Shown here piece after piece: positions 7,040 through 18,600 of a stretch of DNA of 64,000 nucleotides. The DNA comes from Flavipsychrobacter sp. (GTDB lineage Bacteria > Bacteroidota > Bacteroidia > Chitinophagales > Chitinophagaceae). The translations under genes were made by a program, and so were the position numbers. Within the stretch, counting starts at the first letter, position 1, and each line of letters opens with the position of its first letter. Location: assembly GCA_021155965.1 (NCBI GenBank), contig JAJNBJ010000024.1, positions 1 through 64,000 on the forward strand, given 5' to 3'. The notes below the pieces were generated by a model. It did no database searches. It was not told the DNA's origin and worked only from the letters and a program-made list of their open reading frames with translations.

Positions 7040-8506
7040 TTAGTTATTGATCACTATTTGCCTGCTTGTAGTGCCACCAGGAGATGATATAACCACAGAA
7101 TAGATACCTGCCGGCTGGTTAATACTAACACTGGTCTGAGGAGTTATTACCGGTGTAGTACTAACTCTCTGGCCAAATATGTTGTACACTTCAATGGTAG
7201 TATTTGCAGGCATAGCGCCTGTAAGCACAGTAAATGAGCCCTGCGATGGGTTTGGATAAATAACAATGCCGTTATCTGCAGAGGTATTTACCAGTCCGTT
7301 CACGTTCTTATAGCCGGAACCCTCTATGCTGCGGATCCTTTGGTTACCCATGTCGGCAATATAAATAGTGCCTGATGCAGCATCCACCCACACACCAGAT
7401 GGCTGGTTAAGACGGGATGCATTTGCGGGGCCGCCATCGCCTGAGAACCCTAATACACCGGTACCTGCCACTGTTTTGATCGTAGAGGCGTTGCTATATA
7501 CATTCATTACGCGAACAGTATGGTTACCTGCATCGCAAATGAACAGGTTACCTGCACTATTCACGAACAGGCAGCCGGGAGTATGTAACTGTGCCATAGT
7601 GGGAATACCATTATCGCCGGAATAGCCTAAAGTGCCATTACCTGCTATGGTATGAACCAGGCCTGTTGCAATGCTTATCTTGCGCACAACGTGGTTGGCG
7701 CCATCAGAAATATAAATGTTGCCCACCTCGTCGGCACAAACACCTGTAATACTGCCCCACGCACAGGATGCAGGAGGCGTGCCGTTAGGCGAGAAGCCAT
7801 AGGTGCCGCCTGTAAGCGTGCTTACAATATGTGCTGTGTTCACCATGCGAACCCTGTTATTGCCATAATCAGCGATGTATTTATTGCCCCACTTGTCCTT
7901 CCACATACCTTTGGGAATTTTCATTGTAGCAAAACTGGCATCGCCACCATCACCGGTGCAGCCTTGGTTGTTGTTGCCACAATCGTTGTCGCAATCATCA
8001 TCGTTATGATCTCCATGCCCGTGACCATGTCCATGACCACCACCACCACCATGTCCTCCTCCTCCACCGTGACCACCGCCGCCGCCATGGCCTCTCCTGC
8101 TGAATTCATACATTGCATCAGCAAAATGATCTGTAGCATAATAGCCGCAATCAGCATCTACAAAAACGGAGTTAGGATACCTGAGGCCCGCATTGATCGC
8201 CAATCCGCCCATTCCTGAGTAGGTGGCAGTTCCATTGCCGGCAATTGTATAGATATTGCCATCTGCGGCATCTATAAAGCGGATACGGTGGTTCATGTAA
8301 TCTGCTATGTAAATGTTTCCCGCAACGTCTGTAGCTACTCCGCTCGGGTTGGAAAAGGTAGCACTGATGGCCGGACCGCCATCACCGCTAAAAGATGCAA
8401 GGCCTGAGCCTGCAATGGTCCTGATGGTACCTTGCCCATAGGACGAAATGCTTAACGCCATCAGCACTGATGCGCATAAAAGCCTGGTAAGTGTGCATTG
8501 TTTCAT
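7040..8506 (-). CDS. Secreted NHL-repeat protein with Gly/His/Asp-rich insertion, T9SS type A
   Basis: Starting at the ATG at 8506 (MKQCTLTRLLCASVLMALS) this encodes 488 aa. Six NHL repeats (TIAGNGTLGYSGD, GNIYISDGANHVVRKI and similar) make a propeller like that of the downstream paralogue. After the second repeat there is a low-complexity stretch at about residues 135-180: blocks of GGGGGH, then (GH) repeats, then DHNDDDCDNDCGNNNQGC. A His/Asp/Cys-rich loop of this kind could bind metal ions (Zn, Ni, Ca), but this is inference. The C-terminus is a type A sorting domain (YPNPSQGSFTV, IEVYNIFGQRV, PAGIYSVVI). The second blade near the insertion is degenerate (CGYYATDHFADAMYEF). Confidence 0.87.
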   Translation of the reverse strand: MKQCTLTRLLCASVLMALSISSYGQGTIRTIAGSGLASFSGDGGPAISATFSNPSGVATDVAGNIYIADYMNHRIRFIDAADGNIYTIAGNGTATYSGMGGLAINAGLRYPNSVFVDADCGYYATDHFADAMYEFSRRGHGGGGGHGGGGGHGGGGGHGHGHGHGDHNDDDCDNDCGNNNQGCTGDGGDASFATMKIPKGMWKDKWGNKYIADYGNNRVRMVNTAHIVSTLTGGTYGFSPNGTPPASCAWGSITGVCADEVGNIYISDGANHVVRKISIATGLVHTIAGNGTLGYSGDNGIPTMAQLHTPGCLFVNSAGNLFICDAGNHTVRVMNVYSNASTIKTVAGTGVLGFSGDGGPANASRLNQPSGVWVDAASGTIYIADMGNQRIRSIEGSGYKNVNGLVNTSADNGIVIYPNPSQGSFTVLTGAMPANTTIEVYNIFGQRVSTTPVITPQTSVSINQPAGIYSVVISSPGGTTSRQIVINN

Positions 8507-8610
8507 AACTACCATTTTTTTGTTTACATAAATTTAACAAATTATTTTTCAAATATTTCAAGTAGTTATAGATTTATTTTTGGCATAATATTTGTGGTAA
8601 AACAGGACTT

Positions 8611-9387
8611 TTATAGTGTTTTTTTAAGAGTAACCTGAGTCACTTTGCTACTTTCCAGTTCACCCTGAAGCTCTTCGGTTGATAACAAATAAGGATCGTA
8701 GCCTCTGAAACGAACGCCGGGTGCGTTCTTCACTTTTTTGCCCGAAGAAGGGAATGTGACAAACGCCCTGGCATAATAAGTGTTGCCAAATTTTACATTT
8801 ATCGAAAGAGGTTTTGCGGTTTCGGGACTACCCGCTGCCAACGCATAAGCTCCTTCGTGTGTCAGCTTAATGATATATTTGGTATATGCTTTCATTTCAA
8901 GGCCGATAGTATCATTGATGAAAACACTGAAATTTATTTCATCATTGTGCCCCTTAGTGTAGGCTGGCCTGTAAATTACAAGATACGCACAGGTGTTGTT
9001 TTCGTATTTTTTGTTTTTTGCAGCCAGGTATGACGCTTTTAACAGATCAAGATCAGGTGCATGGTAAGCGTGCCCGGTTATATAATATAACCCAAACTGC
9101 TTACGGTCTTTTATCCTGTCTACAATAAAAATATTACCACCCCTGGCTGATGTAGTATGAATAACATCTTCTAATTGCGTATTGAATTCCCTGAATTGAA
9201 TGAATATGCCATTTTTCTTGTTTTTAATACGTCCCATGTCTTTCCATGAACTGTCAGCTTTAGTATATGCCGGAAGCAATAGTACTTCTTTAGCTGAGCC
9301 ACCAGCTTGTTTTACAGAATATGGTATTTGCGCATAAGCATGCGAAAGAATCATCTTAAAAAGAAACAAGTACAAATATCGGGGCAT
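8611..9387 (-). CDS. Secreted hypothetical protein, DUF2846-like C-terminal half
   Basis: This encodes 258 aa with a short N-terminal signal segment (YLYLFLFKMILSHAYAQ). The second half has the layout of DUF2846-type domains: a strand with YLVIYRPAY, then INDTIGLEMKAYTKYIIKL, then a Gly-turn, then SINVKFGNTYYARAFV. Such domains are small beta-sandwiches found in envelope lipoproteins, but there is no lipobox Cys here. The first half (residues 20-110) is unrecognised. It lies downstream of the ABC exporter gene on the same strand (41-base gap), so the two may be co-transcribed. No function is assigned. Confidence 0.6.
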   Translation of the reverse strand: MPRYLYLFLFKMILSHAYAQIPYSVKQAGGSAKEVLLLPAYTKADSSWKDMGRIKNKKNGIFIQFREFNTQLEDVIHTTSARGGNIFIVDRIKDRKQFGLYYITGHAYHAPDLDLLKASYLAAKNKKYENNTCAYLVIYRPAYTKGHNDEINFSVFINDTIGLEMKAYTKYIIKLTHEGAYALAAGSPETAKPLSINVKFGNTYYARAFVTFPSSGKKVKNAPGVRFRGYDPYLLSTEELQGELESSKVTQVTLKKTL

Positions 9388-9428
9388 GCATCCGGATTTT
9401 GTGTAAATCTAAGATAATAAGGGAATTA

Positions 9429-11252
9429 TTATGCCTCAAATAACTGGAGTTTGGTCATGTTCCTGTAAAGGCCTTCTTCAATAGTAACCAGTTCTTCGTG
9501 GGTGCCACTCTCTTTAACCATGCCATCTTCCAGCACTACTATTTTATCTGCCTTGCGTATTGTAGAGAGGCGGTGGGCTATTACAAATGATGTTCGGTTT
9601 TGCATGAGGTTCTGCAGGGCTTCCTGTACTAAAGATTCCGATTCGGAGTCGAGCGCACTGGTTGCTTCGTCAAGTAAAAGTATCACGGGGTCTTTGAGAA
9701 TAGCACGTGCTATTGCCACTCGCTGGCGCTGGCCGCCGGATAGTTTAGTGCCACGCTCACCAACTATTGTCTGGTAACCTTCAGGAAATTTCGTGATAAA
9801 GTCATGGGCGTTTGCTTTGCGTGCGGCAGCCGTAACTTCTTCCTGGCTTGCGCCCGGCTTTCCATAAGCAATATTTTCGAAAATCGTTCCGCCGAAAAGC
9901 AGGATGTCCTGTGGAACCAAAGCCATTTGCCTGCGCAGTTGAGAAAGAGGAATTGATGCCGCCTCCTTGCCATCAAATAATATCTTTCCGGCATCGGGTT
10001 CATAAAAACGAAGCAATAGCGAAACAAACGTACTCTTCCCCGCACCACTGGAGCCTACTATGGCAACCTGCTCACCACTCTTAGCCTCTATACTAATATC
10101 CTTTATAACGGTTATGTCTTTGCGGGAAGGATAGCTGAATTTAATATTGCAAATAGAGACATTGCCCTGTAACTTATATTCCTCCTGCAGGTTCTCAATT
10201 GCCTTAACAGCTACACTTTCTGTTTCTTCTTTCAGCAGTTCACGTACCCGTTGCGTAGCACCCAGAGTTTTCTGGAACTGGCTGTACAGGTCGGCAAAAC
10301 CAGCAAGCGTGCCGCCAACAAAGGCGGTGTAGACAACGAATGCTGTGAGGTCGCCATCTGATACTATACCCTGCTGCATCAACCCAACCCCATACCAAAA
10401 TACAAGAACGATGGAACTGAAAACAGTAAATATCATGGTAGAAACAAATACACCGCGATACTTGCCTGTTTTTATAGACAGGTTCACTACATCACGTATA
10501 CTCTTGTTATACCGGTTGATCTCGTACCATTCATTAGTGAAAGCCTTTACGTTGGTGATCCCCTGGAGCGTTTCCTGCACCACCGTTCCGGAATCTGCAA
10601 GCTGATCCTGCGCCTGGCGGGATACTTTACGAATGAATTTACTGAATATCAATGCGATCGCAACGATCAGCGGAACAACTCCCAACATCAAAAGTGTCAT
10701 TTTCAGGCTGATGAATAGTATCATAGCTATGCCTATAACAAACGTCAATATACCGCGAAGCAACTCTGCGATGACAGTGGTGACTGTATCCTGTATCTGC
10801 GAAACATCGGCTGTGATACGGCTTGACAGCTCGCCCACCCGTCTTTGTGCAAAGAAATCCATAGACATCGTTATCATGTGGCGGTAAATGTCTTTGCGCA
10901 TATCTGCAACAGTGTGCTCACCAACATAAGTAAAGAGGTAGATGCGCATATAAGAGATGACCAATTGCAGGCATAGTAATCCTATCATTACCGCGGCAAT
11001 TGTTCCTGGCGCAGCTGCAAAGGCCCCGGTTAAATTGCCATGGGCGCTATCAATAAGTTTTTTCAACAGGTAGGGAAAAGTCATTGTGTTGGCAGCAGAA
11101 AGCGAAATGAATATCATGCCGCCTATAAAATGCCCCCGGTAAGGACGCAGGTATTTAAATATCATCAGCCCTTCCTTCAGTGAATCCCTGCTAATTTTCA
11201 CTTTGGGTGATTCTTCCCTGTTGCTTGTACCCAGGTCCCTGTGTCTTGCCAT
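9429..11252 (-). CDS. ABC exporter, fused permease and ATPase (MsbA-like)
   Basis: This encodes 607 aa. An N-terminal transmembrane domain of about six helices (residues 35-340, ABC_membrane type) is followed by a nucleotide-binding domain: Walker A GSSGAGKST (about 400), Q-loop ALVPQDILLFGGTI, signature LSGGQRQR, Walker B VILLLDEATSALD and the H-loop IAHRLST. It would act as a homodimer at the inner membrane, exporting lipid, peptide or drug. Substrate cannot be told from sequence; MsbA-like lipid A export is the common assignment for single copies in this phylum. A -7 element lies 16 bases upstream. A divergent MFS transporter gene starts 140 bases away. Confidence 0.93.
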   Translation of the reverse strand: MARHRDLGTSNREESPKVKISRDSLKEGLMIFKYLRPYRGHFIGGMIFISLSAANTMTFPYLLKKLIDSAHGNLTGAFAAAPGTIAAVMIGLLCLQLVISYMRIYLFTYVGEHTVADMRKDIYRHMITMSMDFFAQRRVGELSSRITADVSQIQDTVTTVIAELLRGILTFVIGIAMILFISLKMTLLMLGVVPLIVAIALIFSKFIRKVSRQAQDQLADSGTVVQETLQGITNVKAFTNEWYEINRYNKSIRDVVNLSIKTGKYRGVFVSTMIFTVFSSIVLVFWYGVGLMQQGIVSDGDLTAFVVYTAFVGGTLAGFADLYSQFQKTLGATQRVRELLKEETESVAVKAIENLQEEYKLQGNVSICNIKFSYPSRKDITVIKDISIEAKSGEQVAIVGSSGAGKSTFVSLLLRFYEPDAGKILFDGKEAASIPLSQLRRQMALVPQDILLFGGTIFENIAYGKPGASQEEVTAAARKANAHDFITKFPEGYQTIVGERGTKLSGGQRQRVAIARAILKDPVILLLDEATSALDSESESLVQEALQNLMQNRTSFVIAHRLSTIRKADKIVVLEDGMVKESGTHEELVTIEEGLYRNMTKLQLFEA

Positions 11253-11267
11253 ATCTCAATTTCGTTA

Positions 11268-11275
11268 CAAAGTTA
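11268..11275 (-). promoter_or_regulatory. -7 element of the ABC exporter gene
   Basis: TAACTTTG on the minus strand, an exact TAnnTTTG, 16 bases before the start codon at 11252. Confidence 0.5.
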
Positions 11276-11360
11276 GGGAGGATATAATCCAATGTGCGAA
11301 TTATTCAGTAAACTATTCGCTTTAATCGGCTGATAAGTCAGTAAAAAACGTATAAAACTA

Positions 11361-11368
11361 TACATTTG
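11361..11368 (+). promoter_or_regulatory. -7 element of the MFS transporter gene
   Basis: TACATTTG, an exact TAnnTTTG, 25 bases before the ATG at 11393. It supports that start rather than the ATG at 11366, which lies inside the promoter. Confidence 0.6.
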
Positions 11369-11392
11369 CACCCCTCCAGCTATATATATATT

Positions 11393-12661
11393 ATGCCAGT
11401 ACAAAGAAATGCGGCCCTTGGTTTCATATTTATCACGATACTTATAGATGTTATCGGGTTCGGTATCATCATCCCTGTATTGCCCGCGCTTATCAAAGAC
11501 CTGACCAATGGAGATATTACCACAGCAGCCAAGTACGGCAGCTGGCTTATGTTTGCCTATGCGGTCATGCAATTCCTGTTCTCGCCTATAATTGGCGGAC
11601 TTAGTGACCGTTATGGCAGAAGGCCGGTACTGCTATTCTCATTATTGGGTTTAGGCATAGATTATGTGTTCCAGGCGTTTTCCCCCACAATTCTTCTTCT
11701 GTTCATAGGCAGAATAATAGCTGGTATAGCGGGAGCAAGCTTTACCACGGCTACTGCTTACATAGCAGATATCAGCACACCTGAAAAGCGCGCACAGAAT
11801 TTTGGGCTGGTAGGTGTAGCTTTCGGGCTTGGCTTTATCATCGGCCCAGGTATTGGCGGATTATGCGCCGAATGGGGCAAACATATGGGAAGTTCCGGAA
11901 ATTTTGACTGGACAGTGCGGTTGCCATTCATTGTTGCAGCCGTCTTCAGCCTGCTGAATGTATTGTATGGGTTCTTTGTATTACCCGAATCACTGCAAAA
12001 AGAGAACAGGCGTAAGTTTGAGTGGAAACGTGCAAATCCTATAGGGTCGCTAATGAATATCCGGCGCTACCCTATAGTATCAGGCCTGGCTGTTTCTTTC
12101 TTCCTGATCTACATTGCAGCACATGCGGTGCAATCGAACTGGGCTTATTATACCATTTATAAATTCAACTGGAGTAGCCTGATGGTGGGCATTTCATTGT
12201 CAGTGGTCGGCGTACTGATCGCTATAGTGCAAGGTGGGTTAATACGAATAACCATACCAAAACTGGGGGAGAAAAATTCTGTGTATGCAGGGCTATCGCT
12301 GAATATTTTAGGTATGATGCTGTTTGCATTTGCGGACCAGGGATGGATGATGTTCTTATTCCTGGTGCCTTACTGCCTGGGTGGTATTTGCGGCCCGGCA
12401 TTACAGGGAATTATCTCTAACCAGGTTCCGGCAAACGCACAAGGTGAATTGCAGGGAGCCCTTACCAGCCTGATGAGCATTACTTCGTTCATCGGGCCAT
12501 TAATAATGAACAACATTTTTGCTTACTTCACCGGCCCTAAAGCTCCTTTCATTTTTTCGGGGATGCCATTTATTTTGGGCTCTTTACTGATACTGTTATC
12601 TATAATTTTTGCTATCCCCTCGTTAAAGCATTATCATAGGACGAAGAAGTCTGAACTATAG
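11393..12661 (+). CDS. MFS transporter, TetA/TCR-like
   Basis: This encodes 422 aa from [11 protein letters not shown]. There are about twelve transmembrane segments, the first with the family pattern [19 protein letters not shown], and motif A between helices 2 and 3 ([19 protein letters not shown]). [25 protein letters not shown] is the conserved helix 4-5 region of the tetracycline/multidrug antiporter group. It is likely a proton-coupled efflux pump in the inner membrane; TetA-like chromosomal proteins of this type often do not confer tetracycline resistance, so substrate is open. It is divergent from the ABC exporter, with 140 bases shared between them. Confidence 0.9.
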   Translation: MPVQRNAALGFIFITILIDVIGFGIIIPVLPALIKDLTNGDITTAAKYGSWLMFAYAVMQFLFSPIIGGLSDRYGRRPVLLFSLLGLGIDYVFQAFSPTILLLFIGRIIAGIAGASFTTATAYIADISTPEKRAQNFGLVGVAFGLGFIIGPGIGGLCAEWGKHMGSSGNFDWTVRLPFIVAAVFSLLNVLYGFFVLPESLQKENRRKFEWKRANPIGSLMNIRRYPIVSGLAVSFFLIYIAAHAVQSNWAYYTIYKFNWSSLMVGISLSVVGVLIAIVQGGLIRITIPKLGEKNSVYAGLSLNILGMMLFAFADQGWMMFLFLVPYCLGGICGPALQGIISNQVPANAQGELQGALTSLMSITSFIGPLIMNNIFAYFTGPKAPFIFSGMPFILGSLLILLSIIFAIPSLKHYHRTKKSEL

Positions 12662-12688
12662 CTGGGAGGCATAAAGATTACCATGAAA

Positions 12689-15600
12689 CTACCTTTCCAC
12701 TACCAAATGAAACACACGATTAGCAGACCCTGAACGAAGGTTCAGGAGATACATGCCATTAGCGAGTGCATTACTTAGTACCACCCGTTCATTCAGCATG
12801 CCATTTTTGGCGGTTATTGTACCATTGTAAATAATCTGCCCGAGCACATTGGTTATTTCCAGAACAACCTCTTCGTCATTTATAGTACCTAATGAGCCCT
12901 TTATGGTGAATACCCCCTTATTTGGATTAGGTATAACAACAAGGTCTCCAATTATACCTGTTTGGCCGATTCCTGTTGTTACTACATTGATGTAAACCCA
13001 TTGGTGTGTAATCACCTCACAAACATCATGACTGGTAACTTTGCACGAAACGGAATCCTGTTTCAGATAGCTGAATGACGAGCTGGCAAAAGTAGCATTG
13101 GTTGCACCAACAACAGGTATGCCATTTATATACCATTGATAGGTTGGCATTACGGCATTGACGACAGCAGCAGTAAGTGTCACGAGTTCACCCTTGTTTA
13201 CGGTGGTTCCCGGTATGGCATTAATGCTAACAATAGGCAGCACGGGATCCATCACAGTTGCCCGCACGTGCGCACTAGAGTCAATATTTGCCAGCCGGCA
13301 GGGGTGGTTGCTGTGGAGCACACAGAATATCTCATCGCCATGGTTAGCTACAAACGAATAAGATGAACCGGTATAACTTACCACCACCCCATTTTTGTAC
13401 CACGTGTGAGCAGGGGCACTTCCGGCATATGAAGTAATAGCGGCTGCGGTAACAGTTGTGCCTTTACATACGGTATCATTTGGCAATAGGGCAACCGACA
13501 CATGCGGATAACCAAAAGGCTGCACTTCCATAGTTATACTACGAGAAACAGTGGACGGAAATGCGCACTGTGCATTGCTCGCCATACTTACGGTTACCAC
13601 ATCACCATCTGCGGGTATAAATGCGTAGCCGCCCCCGACAGATACCGGGATACCGTTCACACGCCAACTGAAAACAGGGGCTGTGCCGCCATTTATGCCA
13701 ACTGCCGTAAATGTAGCAGTCGTGCCTACACATACCGTGTCATCCGGACTAACATTCAGGTTGACCACAGGTGTTACAGAAGGTATGACACCTACCGCCG
13801 CACTACCTACCATCATAACACTACAGAATGTTGAAGTACTTATTGCCCTTACCGTATAAATTCCGGCAAGCGTATGCAGGCCAAAGTCGAGTGGTGCACC
13901 TGTGCCGGGAAAAGCCCCAACTGCTGTTGCGCCGAGATACAGCATATAGTTTACCCCCACAGTTGAGCCGGAAAGCCCTATATGCACCCCTGTATCATGG
14001 GCACAATGATTGCCGCCACCTGTAACTGTAAATATTATGGGCAGCGGATATACCGTAACTGCCTTTGTAACAAAACAGCCTGTTGGCATTTCATAACGGA
14101 TGGTTGCAGCGCCCAGCGAAATGCCGGTTATCACCCCTGTCATCGAATCTACACGAACGATAGCAGGGCTATAACTATACCACTTACCTCCCGGCATAGA
14201 ATCTGTGAATGTATATGCACCACTGAGACAAACATTCGTTGGCCCTGTTATTACCGATGGCATAGGGTTTACGGTAACCGGCAATGTAGTGGAACAGCCA
14301 AGGCTATTCGTATAACTGATCAATACTGTACCTGCAGTGATGCCGGTTACAACACCCGAAGCAGACCCGATTGAAGCTACAGCAGGAATTGCACTGCTCC
14401 ATATACCACCAGGTGTGCCGGTGAATAAGGGTATGGTTTGTGTAACGCATACTTTATTGGCGCCAACAATTGGGAAAGGTGCAGGATCAACAACAATGTT
14501 CAGTGACACAGTACAACCTGTCCCCAGTGAATAGTAGATAGTTGCCATGCCCGCTGAAACACCGGTAACTAACCCTGTTCCCGGCCCCGAAGTAACAACA
14601 GAAGCAATAGTCGGGTTACTGCTGCTCCAGGTGCCGCCCACCACAGCATCGCTCAAGGTTATGGATGTGCCCACACATACATTTGCACCACCGGTTATAG
14701 GTGCCGGGAAAGGATTAACAAAAACAGGCTGGGTAACATAGCAACCTGAGCCGCCAACTGAATAAGTAATAATGGCCGTACCCAGTGCAGCGCCTGTTAC
14801 TACGCCAGTAATCATATCAACTGGTGCGATCGATGGATTGCTGCTGCTCCATGTGCCTCCGGGCGAACCACTGCTTAAAGATGTAGTGAGCCCGAGGCAA
14901 ATATTTGGTGTCCCTGTTATTGGCATAAGAGCAGGGTTAACTACCACAGGAACGGAAGTGAGGCAACCCGTAGCTAAAGTATAGCTAATGATAGCCGTTC
15001 CGGTTGATATCCCGACCACAAGCCCGCTTAAGGAACCTACAGATGCGGTTCCCGGAGCGCTGCTGCTCCATGTGCCGCCGGCAACTGAATTGCTTAATAG
15101 TGTAGTGTTACCAACGCAAATATTTGTACTGCCGCTGATGGCAGCCGGAAGAGGGTTAGTGATCACATTCATGGTAATGTTACAACCACCGGGCATAGTA
15201 TAGGCAATAGTAACAATACCAGGAGTAACACCTGTTAGAACACCTGTTACAGGATCAATAAATGCAATTCCAGGGCTACTGCTGCTCCAGGTGCCGCCTG
15301 ATGTTGCACTGCTATATGTTGCCGTAGCACCTGCACACACCTGCGGCGGGCCTGCAATAGGCGCAGGTATTGGATCAACATTTATCAGCTTAGTGGCTGC
15401 ACACCCACTGGTCAAGGCATAGGTAATAGTTGTGACGCCGGTGCTTATACCCCTCACCATACCTGTACTTGCAATACTACCTACAGCCGGGGTACTGCTG
15501 CTCCAAACACCACCCGGAAGTGGATTAGTGAGCGATACAGTATAACCGACACAAACGCCGGGCGGCCCCACTATTGCAGGAGGTGTACCATTAACTGTAA

Positions 15601-18600
15601 ATGTTACCGTTCTTGCACAACCCGTACCTAATGTATAGCTTATGGTCGTATATCCAACGGAGATGGCGGTTACTACCCCACTTGCATCAATTGTGCCAAC
15701 CGCAGGGGTACTGCTGCTCCATACCCCACCGGGTGTTGCATCGGCAAGCACACTCATCTGGCCTACACATGCAAACGGAAATCCTGTTATAGGAGCGGGT
15801 ATTGGGTTCACTGTTATTGCGTAGGTTGCCGAACAACCCGAACGTGCATACGTGATAGTAGTTGTACCTGAAGATATACCGGTCACCCATCCCGAGCTGC
15901 TGATAGTTGCAACAGACGGCGTACTGCTGCTCCATGTTCCTCCTAAAGCGGTATCACGGTACAAAGCAGTTTGCCCCACACATATTGAATTAGGCCCGGT
16001 TATGGGCGCCGTAGGATTAACAATCACTGGCATTATGCGGGTACAGCCTGTGCCCAGCGTGTAAGAAATAGCTACAGTGCCCGAGGCTATGCCGGTAACT
16101 ACACCCGTGCCTGACCCTGCAGTTGCAACAGTTGGATCGGTACTGCTCCATGTGCCGCCGGGCGTTGGATTAGAAAGTGTTATTGTATTGCCTATACATA
16201 CTGCCGGCAAACCAATTATTGCCCCGGGACTGGCTATCACCGTAGCTGTTGTAGTAACCCAGCATCCCCCGGCTGTATAGGTAATGGGAGCAATACCAAA
16301 TGCTATACCGGTAACAAGCCCGGTAGAAGAAACAGTTGCAATGCCGGACGCACCACTGGTCCATGTTCCACCTAGTGTAATATCACTTAGCAGTGAGGTC
16401 TGGGTAACACATATACTTGCCGAACCACTGATAGGCGCAGGTAGTGGATTAATTGTAACAACGCGCATTGTTGCGCAACCTGTAACAGGCAGTGTATAAT
16501 AAATTGTATCAAGCCCGGCGCTAATGCCTGTCACTACGCCTGCAGAAGAGATGGTACCAATTGAAGGTGTCGTTGTACTCCATGCACCTCCCGGTGTAGC
16601 GGTTAACGTAGTGGTCAAACCCACACATGCCTGTGTGCCCCCTCCTATGGCTGCAGGCAGTGGATTGACCGTTACCACTGCGGTTTTAGTACAGCCGCTT
16701 CCCAGCGAATAAGTAATTGTGGCTGTACCAGCTGACACACCAGTCACTACACCTGACGAAGTGCCGATTGTTGCAATACCCGGCGAACTACTTGTCCATG
16801 TTCCTCCGGGAATACCATTGGTCAGTGTAGTTGTGCTATTTACACATACCGTCAATGTGCCACCTATAGAGGTTGGTAATGGATTTACTGTAAGGGTTTT
16901 GGTAGCGTAGCATCCGGTTGTCATCAGTGAACAAATAATAGGCACAGTTCCTGTAGCAATGCCTGTAACAAGTCCTGATGACGAGCCTACTGTAGCTATG
17001 GTTACGTCCATGCTATACCATACGATGCCTGTTGTGGTAGTTGAATAAGTAGTTGATGCGCCGACGCAGATAGCAGAGGCCCCGCTTATAGGCGCAGGCG
17101 CAGGATTGATAGTAATAGCCTTGGTTACAGTACAACCCGAACCAAGAGAATAAGTAATAGTTGTAGTACCTGCCAGTACACCTGTAACCACACCGCTTAA
17201 AGAACCAATTATGGCAACTGATGGATTGCTGCTGCTCCATGCGCCACCCGGCACAGGATTGGTCAGATTCATCGTAGTCATTTCGCAGCCAACGGAAGGC
17301 CCGGCAATGGCTGCAGGGGCAGGGCTAACGGTAACAACCATCATTGCCTGGCAGCGTGTTGGCAGCGTGTACGTTATTGTTGTAGTACCTGTAGTAATAC
17401 CTGAAACTACGCCGGTAGTTGCACCAATAATTGCCACCGATGGTGTACTGCTCGACCAGCTGCCACCTGCGGTAGCATCTGTAAGCGTAATAGAAGAACC
17501 TGCGCATACGGCTGAGGGGCCGGAGATAGGTGCAGGAGGTGGGTCAACCGTGATGGTTGCACTGCCTGTCATTGCACGGCTGCACAAGGTTGCCGAATTG
17601 GTTGCTACAACCGTATAAGTGCCCGGCGCTGATATTAAGCCAAAATCAAGAATACCACCGGTTCCTGCTAACGGGCCACCCACCGGTGTAGTACCTAAGT
17701 ATAACTGGTAACTGATGCCGATAAATGAACAGCTCAACCCTATATGCCTGCCCGGCGCCCCGGCGCAAAAGTTTCCGCCGCCTGTTACTGTACACAAAGG
17801 AGGTAAAGGGTGCACGGTAACAGGCCGTGTGATCAGGCAGCCTGTGCCAATAGTATATGTAATTATTGCTACACCTGCAGCCGCGCCTGTTACTGCACCT
17901 GTGGTTGACCCAACTGTTGCAACTACGCTGCTGCTGCTTGTCCAGGTTCCGCCACCACTGGTACTGGTCAATGTGACCGTACTGCCAATACATACACTTG
18001 CCGGACCGGTAATTGCAGCGGGTACAGGATTTACTGTGATTGGTGTTGTCCTGCTGCATCCTGTTGGCAAAGTATACGTGATTGAAACCACTCCTGCACC
18101 CACGCCCGTTACTACGCCGGTAGTGGAACCAACAATAGCTATAGAGGTTGAACCACTAGCCCATGTACCGCCACCGGGAGAGGCCAAAGTTATACTTGCG
18201 CCAACACATACTGCTGTTGGGCCGGTAATAGCTGAAGGAAGAGGGTTTACGGTTATCGTTCTTGTTGCATAACAACTGGCGCCAATTGAATAAGTTATTG
18301 TTGCTACACCGGTAGCAATACCGTTTACAATGCCCGATGAGGAACCAACCGTTGCAACAGAAGGGTTGCTGCTGCTCCATACACCGCCTGCTACAGCATT
18401 ACTTAGCGGTATAGAGGCGCCAATGCATACCTGTGAAGGCCCTGTTATAGACGCAGGCGATATGGTCACCGTTACAATGTGCGTAATATAGCAACCTGTT
18501 GGCAAAGTATAGGTAACTGTTGCCGTTCCTACAGAAATACCTGTCACCGTTCCACCTGCTGTCACCGAGATAAGAGATGAAGCTGATGAGAATGTTCCAC

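Noticed and set aside
7652-8218. Plus-strand frame with Thr/Met-rich text
   Set aside because: It is the antisense of the Gly/His insertion (GGCGG and CACCAC repeats), hence the simple-sequence text.
9848-10084. Short plus-strand frames inside the ABC exporter gene
   Set aside because: Antisense to the intact nucleotide-binding domain; no independent motif.
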